DNA of 64,000 nucleotides from JAJPGZ01 sp038229295 (lineage in GTDB: Bacteria > Verrucomicrobiota > Verrucomicrobiia > Chthoniobacterales > UBA10450). The position numbers were made by a program, and so were the translations under genes. Under the pieces are notes generated by a model. That model worked only from the letters and a program-made list of their open reading frames with translations, did not search any database and was not told the origin of the DNA. This document shows, piece by piece, positions 60,527 through 64,000 of this stretch (position 1 is its first letter; each line of letters starts with the position of its first letter). The DNA is taken from assembly GCA_038229295.1 (NCBI GenBank), contig JBBROO010000011.1, positions 7,361-71,360 on the forward strand, read 5' to 3'.

Positions 60527-61459
60527 ATGAACGGGAAGATCGTGCTCGGCACGCGCGGCAGTGAACTCGCGCAAACCCAAACGCGGATGGTGGCGGACAA
60601 ATTGCGGGAGCGGTGGCCGGGCCTAACGATTGAAACGAAGATCATCAAGACGCGCGGTGATGAACAGAAAGGTAATTTTGGAATGGTCGATGTGCGGGCC
60701 GGTCGCAAGGGGTTGTTTACGGGAGAAATCGAGCGCGCGCTGGTGACGCACGATGTCGATCTTGCGGTGCATAGCGCGAAAGATTTACCGAGCGCGCTGG
60801 TGCCGGGAACGCAGATCGCGGCGGTGCTTCCGCGCGCGTCGGTCGATGATGTTTTGGTTTCGCTCGGGAAATACGATCTGCAATCGCTGCCGCGCGGCGG
60901 CATCGTCGCCACCGGCAGTGTGCGGCGGAAACATCAACTGCGCTGGAAACGCTCCGACATCGACATTGTCGATCTTCGCGGAAATGTGCCGACACGTTTG
61001 CGTAAGCTCGCGACCGATTCGTGGCACGCTATCATTCTGGCGCGCGCGGGCTTGGATCGTCTCGCGTTGCCACTGGATGACGAGCGCATTCGCTATGAGG
61101 CGACGGATTTCTTTGTGCAGACACTTCCGCGCGAAATTTTTTTACCGGCCGGCGGTCAGGGTGTGATCGCAATGCAAATTCGGGCCGATGATGAACGCGC
61201 GAGCATGTTACTCGAGCCGATCAATGATTTTGAGACGCGGCTTTGTTTGCGCGCGGAACGAGAGTTTCTGCGATTGTTGCATGGCGACTGCAATCAGCCG
61301 GTCGGAGTGCTCGCGAGTGTCGATGGAACAGATTTGAAAATGCGCGCGCAGGTTTTCGCGTTGGAAGCAACCACGCCGCGCGAAGCAAGCGTCGAAGGCC
61401 ACAGTGAGGACGCGGAAAAACTGGCGACCGAATTATTTGGACTAATCAATGGCGAATAA
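60527..61459 (+). CDS. hemC: Porphobilinogen deaminase (hydroxymethylbilane synthase)
   Basis: 310 residues from the ATG at 60527. VLGTRGSELAQTQTRMVADKL, DVDLAVHSAKDLPSAL (with the catalytic Asp; DVDL here is written by a 9-mer copy) and GSVRRKHQLRWKRSDIDIVDLRGNVPTRLRKL are signature blocks. The dipyrromethane cofactor Cys is in FLRLLHGDCNQPVGVLA. It joins four porphobilinogens. An open frame runs far upstream into hemA but the family start is clear. It overlaps the next gene by 11 bp. Confidence 0.96.
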   Translation: MNGKIVLGTRGSELAQTQTRMVADKLRERWPGLTIETKIIKTRGDEQKGNFGMVDVRAGRKGLFTGEIERALVTHDVDLAVHSAKDLPSALVPGTQIAAVLPRASVDDVLVSLGKYDLQSLPRGGIVATGSVRRKHQLRWKRSDIDIVDLRGNVPTRLRKLATDSWHAIILARAGLDRLALPLDDERIRYEATDFFVQTLPREIFLPAGGQGVIAMQIRADDERASMLLEPINDFETRLCLRAEREFLRLLHGDCNQPVGVLASVDGTDLKMRAQVFALEATTPREASVEGHSEDAEKLATELFGLINGE

Positions 61460-62978
61460 AAAAGAGAACGGAAAAGTGGCGTTGGTTGGCGCCGGGCCGG
61501 GTGATCTTGGTCTGGTGACGTTGCGCGCGAAGGAGTGCATCGAGCAGGCGGACGCGATCGTTTACGATCATCTCGCAAATGCGGAGATGCTGCGGTGGGC
61601 GCGCGAGGAAGCGGAAATTATTTACGCGGGCAAGCGCGCGGGCGAGCACGCGATGACGCAGGATGAAATTAACGCGCGCCTTGTCGATCTTGCGCGAGAA
61701 GGAAAACGAGTTGTCAGGCTGAAAGGCGGCGACCCGTTTGTTTTTGGACGCGGCGCCGAAGAAGCGAAAGCGATTGTGGACGCGGGCGTTGAATTGGAAA
61801 TCGTGCCCGGAATCACATCGGCCATCGCGGGGCCGGCTTATGCTGGAATCCCGGTGACGCATCGCGGTCAAAACTCGCATGTCACATTTTTTACCGGCCA
61901 CGAAGACCCGAGCAAAACGGAAAGCTCGATTGATTTTGCAGCGCTGGCGAAGCTGGGCGGGACGCAGGTGATGCTGATGGGCGTGGAGCGAATTGCTGCG
62001 ATCACGCAGGAGATGATGGCTCGCGGTGTGCGTGTCGATCTTCCGGTAGCGCTGGTGCGCTGGGCGACCACGGGCCGGCAGCAAACGTTGACTGGCACGC
62101 TCGAAAATATCGCACAGCGAGTTGTCGATCTTGCCTTCGAAGCGCCGGCGGTGGCGGTGTTCGGTGAGGTTGTTTCGCTGCGCGATGATTTGAATTGGTA
62201 CGAGAACCGGCCGCTTTCAGGAAAGCGAATCGTGGTCACGCGTTCACGCAAACAAGCGAGCGCACTGAGCGATCAATTGCGCGCTCTCGGCGCTGATGTT
62301 CTCGAGCTTCCGACGATCCGAATTGAGCCGCCGACGGATTTACGCGCCTTCGCCGAGCTGGTGCAGGATGCGCACGGCTACGACTGGATCGTGTTCACCA
62401 GTCCGAATGGCGTGGATGCGTTCTTCGAAATGTTTTACAAACTTTACGACGATGCGCGCGAGATCGGCGGCGCGAAGATTGCCGCGATCGGGCCGGCGAC
62501 GGCGCAGCGGGTAAAGGACTTTCGTCTGCATGTCGATCTTCAGCCGGAAGAGTTCGTGGCGGAAGCAGTAGTGCGTGAATTTCAGAAGGCTGGTGGGGTG
62601 GAGAACTTGCGGATTCTCCTGGCTCGGGCGGAGAAGGCGCGGGACGTGCTTCCCAAGCAGCTCTCTAACTTAGGGGCAATTGTGGACGAAGCGATCGGTT
62701 ATCGAACGGTAGCGGAGACACGCGACATTACGGGCGCGCGCCGCCGTTTGTCTGAACAAGGCGCGGATTTAATTACATTTACGAGTTCATCAACGGTGGA
62801 GAATTTTTTGGCGCTTGAATTGCCGTGGCCGCAAGGCCTGCAGATCGCGAGCATCGGACCGATCACATCCAAAACGGCGCGCGAGCACGGGTTGAAGATC
62901 GACATCGAGGCGCGCCGGCACGACATCGCGGGATTAGTCGAGGCCATTCGAAGCTTTTTTTGGAAGCGAGATAAGTAA
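61449..62978 (+). CDS. cobA-hemD: Fused uroporphyrinogen-III C-methyltransferase and uroporphyrinogen-III synthase
   Basis: 509 residues with two domains. Residues 8-250 are a SAM-dependent methyltransferase of the CobA/SUMT type: VALVGAGPGDLGLVTLRAKE, RLKGGDPFVFGRGAEEA, VPGITSAIAGPAYAGIPVTHRG, and GMP-loop-like LMGVERI. Residues 258-505 are HemD: RIVVTRSRKQASALSDQLRALGADVLELP, DWIVFTSPNGVDAFFE, DLITFTSSSTVENFL and IASIGPITSKTAREHGLKIDI. It makes uroporphyrinogen III and can divert it to precorrin-2/siroheme. This fusion is common in Firmicutes and Verrucomicrobiota. It overlaps its neighbours. Confidence 0.95.
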   Translation: MANKKENGKVALVGAGPGDLGLVTLRAKECIEQADAIVYDHLANAEMLRWAREEAEIIYAGKRAGEHAMTQDEINARLVDLAREGKRVVRLKGGDPFVFGRGAEEAKAIVDAGVELEIVPGITSAIAGPAYAGIPVTHRGQNSHVTFFTGHEDPSKTESSIDFAALAKLGGTQVMLMGVERIAAITQEMMARGVRVDLPVALVRWATTGRQQTLTGTLENIAQRVVDLAFEAPAVAVFGEVVSLRDDLNWYENRPLSGKRIVVTRSRKQASALSDQLRALGADVLELPTIRIEPPTDLRAFAELVQDAHGYDWIVFTSPNGVDAFFEMFYKLYDDAREIGGAKIAAIGPATAQRVKDFRLHVDLQPEEFVAEAVVREFQKAGGVENLRILLARAEKARDVLPKQLSNLGAIVDEAIGYRTVAETRDITGARRRLSEQGADLITFTSSSTVENFLALELPWPQGLQIASIGPITSKTAREHGLKIDIEARRHDIAGLVEAIRSFFWKRDK

Positions 62979-63703
62979 TGGCGAAGACCATCAAAGTTAC
63001 CGATGAGTTCGCTTCCGCGATGCAGCAATTGAGTGCGGAAGCCGAGAAGACATTACCCGAGGGTTTAATGGTGGCGGAAAGCGATGACGCGCTGACCGCG
63101 CCGCCGCCGCAAGATCTCGACGCTTTGAACGCGCGTCTGGACGAAATGGAAAACACGCTGGTTGATAAGATCGACAAGGTGCTGCAGCGGACGCCCAGCG
63201 GAAATGGAAACGGAGCGGATTTGGCAGCTCGCTTTCAGAAGATCGACGAACAACTAGCGGCCATTCGCAGCAGCGAGACGGTCAATCAGCGTTTGTTCGA
63301 CACGCTGCACGATGAGCTTTTGAAATATCGGGATAATTTTCTGCACGAGTCGCTGCAAAAACCTTTCATCCACGACCTCGTTCATCTTTACGACGACTTG
63401 AGCAGCCTGTCGGAGCAAGTGCGAAGCGCGGCCGAACGAGAGTCGGGCCTGGGGCATGTGGCGCAATGGCGCGATAATTTGGCTAACGGGATTCATGCGC
63501 TGATGGAAATTCTGCACCGCTTTGAAGTGAAAGAGATCGAAGCGAAGGAAACCGTCGACCGATCATTTCACAAAGTAGTTAGTTACGAGCCGGCGGATTA
63601 CCCGGAAGAAGACGGCCGCATCGTAATGCGAGTGAAGCGCGGATTTTTCTGGCGCGGCAAGCTCATTCGCCTGGAAGAAGTGATCGCGAAACGCTACGGC
63701 TAA
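62978..63703 (+). CDS. grpE: GrpE-like nucleotide exchange factor
   Basis: 241 residues; its ATG shares one base with the upstream stop. A long N-terminal coiled coil (LDALNARLDEMENTLVDKIDKVL, then FQKIDEQLAAIRSSETVNQRLFDTLHDELLKYRDNFLHESLQKPFIHDLVHLYDDLSSL in parts) and a C-terminal beta part (RSFHKVVSYEPADYPEEDGRIVMRVKRGFFWRGKLIRLEEVIAKRYG) fit GrpE, though the N-terminus is divergent. GrpE releases ADP from DnaK. An Hsp70 gene follows 124 bp on, which supports the call. Confidence 0.8.
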   Translation: MAKTIKVTDEFASAMQQLSAEAEKTLPEGLMVAESDDALTAPPPQDLDALNARLDEMENTLVDKIDKVLQRTPSGNGNGADLAARFQKIDEQLAAIRSSETVNQRLFDTLHDELLKYRDNFLHESLQKPFIHDLVHLYDDLSSLSEQVRSAAERESGLGHVAQWRDNLANGIHALMEILHRFEVKEIEAKETVDRSFHKVVSYEPADYPEEDGRIVMRVKRGFFWRGKLIRLEEVIAKRYG

Positions 63704-63827
63704 TTCGCATTTCGCGAGCGCTCTGCGGCCGTTTCTGCGCGTCTGGAATTGTTCATTTTCGGGCACGAAAACTGCAACTAAGGGGAGCGGCGGCCCGCGC
63801 TAAGATCGACAATCTCCACTCGAACGC

Positions 63828-64000
63828 ATGACACAACGAAAAGCAGTCGGCATCGACCTCGGTACGACATTTTGCGCCATCGCGCATATCGACGCCTATG
63901 GGAAGCCACAGATCATTCCGAATGCGGAAAACGAACGAATCACGCCCTCGGTGCTCCTGTTCGATGGCTCGTCTGTGGTCGTCGGCACGCTGGCTAAGAA
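63828..64000 (+). CDS. Hsp70 family chaperone, N-terminus (3' partial)
   Basis: The gene begins at the ATG at 63828 and runs off the window; 57 residues are visible. RKAVGIDLGTTFCAIAHIDAYGKPQIIPNAENERITPSVLLFDGSSVVVGTLAK has the phosphate-1 loop GIDLGTT and the Hsp70 start pattern. The ending and substrate domain are not seen, so DnaK and a DnaK-like paralogue cannot be told apart. A 9-mer copy lies at 63803 in the 124-bp leader. Confidence 0.88.
   Translation, partial: MTQRKAVGIDLGTTFCAIAHIDAYGKPQIIPNAENERITPSVLLFDGSSVVVGTLAK

Larger units (their letters stand above)
690..63811. repeat. Dispersed 9-mer AGATCGACA, about 99 copies across the window
   Basis: Exact matches to AGATCGACA or its complement TGTCGATCT were found by eye. 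Plus-orientation starts include 690, 1479, 2998, 5178, 5203, 6085, 8038, 8053, 9302, 10088, 10569, 10785, 11717, 13958, 14327, 15500, 16578, 16615, 17593, 18915, 18931, 20725, 21599, 25402, 26396, 27510, 30572, 30622, 32842, 34251, 34903, 37593, 40673, 41147, 41481, 42608, 43181, 44418, 46163, 47013, 47100, 47251, 48594, 53086, 54270, 55335, 56776, 58069, 59647, 62896, 63168, 63803. Complement starts include 2164, 2662, 4186, 6068, 11409, 12033, 12327, 16300, 16862, 17610, 17870, 19338, 19410, 20022, 26824, 28770, 31793, 33241, 35101, 35528, 36621, 37191, 38033, 39339, 41853, 41868, 42459, 43418, 47140, 47707, 48543, 49162, 50595, 51198, 51557, 52761, 53447, 54075, 55707, 55854, 58581, 60754, 60967, 61682, 62033, 62123, 62531. 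The common extension is AAGATCGACAW. Role unknown. Confidence 0.93.

Noticed and set aside
690..63811. The 9-mer as a Chi or KOPS-type oriented recombination or segregation signal
   Set aside because: The two orientations are nearly equal (about 52 to 47) and interleaved along the window, whereas Chi and KOPS show strong strand bias.
690..63811. The 9-mer as end of a transposon or MITE
   Set aside because: Only 9-11 bases are conserved, with unrelated flanks, no pairing distance and no target-site duplications.

Overview
This 64 kb window is a stretch of bacterial chromosome with moderately high GC and dense, short-spaced genes on both strands. The gene mix points to Verrucomicrobiota, probably a soil lineage of the Chthoniobacterales/Spartobacteria type. 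That mix includes a hopanoid pair (hpnH-shc), LL-diaminopimelate aminotransferase, an E1-alpha/E1-beta/E2 pyruvate dehydrogenase operon, several Ser/Pro/Thr-rich secreted proteins, a lipase-maturation-factor-like protein and large multipass membrane proteins. This placement is inferred from gene content only; no rRNA is present.

Layout. 1-6600: the C-terminus of a histidinol-phosphate-type aminotransferase, dgkA, a RelE/ParE-type toxin-antitoxin pair lying between a complete M28 peptidase gene and a broken copy of that gene's 3' end, an M3 oligopeptidase, MarC and a CoA-binding protein. 6700-10100: the hopanoid operon. 10100-15600: a small defence island holding hicBA, a methyltransferase remnant, a complete type IIG restriction-modification enzyme, a small basic protein and a frameshifted mrr. 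15600-21900: sodA, dapL, a sigma-like/membrane-protein pair, tRNA-Met, an LMF-like membrane protein and an SGNH hydrolase. 21800-32900: a cyclase-ATPase-TPR protein, an Aas-like acyltransferase/synthetase fusion, an MFS transporter, a PRC-barrel protein, a TPR membrane protein and an L,D-transpeptidase-like protein. 32900-41200: an RsmA-Nudix fusion, a DUF697 protein, transketolase, rplI-dnaB and two secreted proteins. 41200-50000: an Fe-S assembly cluster (rhodanese-like, IscU/NifU-like, SufT), the pdhABC operon bracketed by two mirror-image palindromic elements, and smc. 50200-58600: an M20 peptidase, an NlpC/P60 protein, queC/queF, apt, and a large membrane protein followed by an internally deleted paralogue. 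58600-64000: a heme operon (ccsA/hemX-like, hemA, hemC, cobA-hemD) running into grpE-like and hsp70 genes.

The strongest unexplained signal is not a gene. The non-palindromic 9-mer AGATCGACA (complement TGTCGATCT) occurs about 99 times by my manual count, against about 0.5 expected under uniform base use. Flanking bases usually extend it to AAGATCGACAW. It is spread about once per 650 bp, is nearly equal in the two orientations, and lies both inside genes (in several reading frames) and between them, often right after stop codons and sometimes supplying a start codon. Density and lack of strand bias resemble DNA uptake sequences or cyanobacterial HIP1 rather than Chi or KOPS. A weaker second word, TCGTTAGGC/GCCTAACGA, is also over-represented. 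The longest gap in the first motif is about 3.8 kb and coincides with the cyclase-ATPase-TPR gene.
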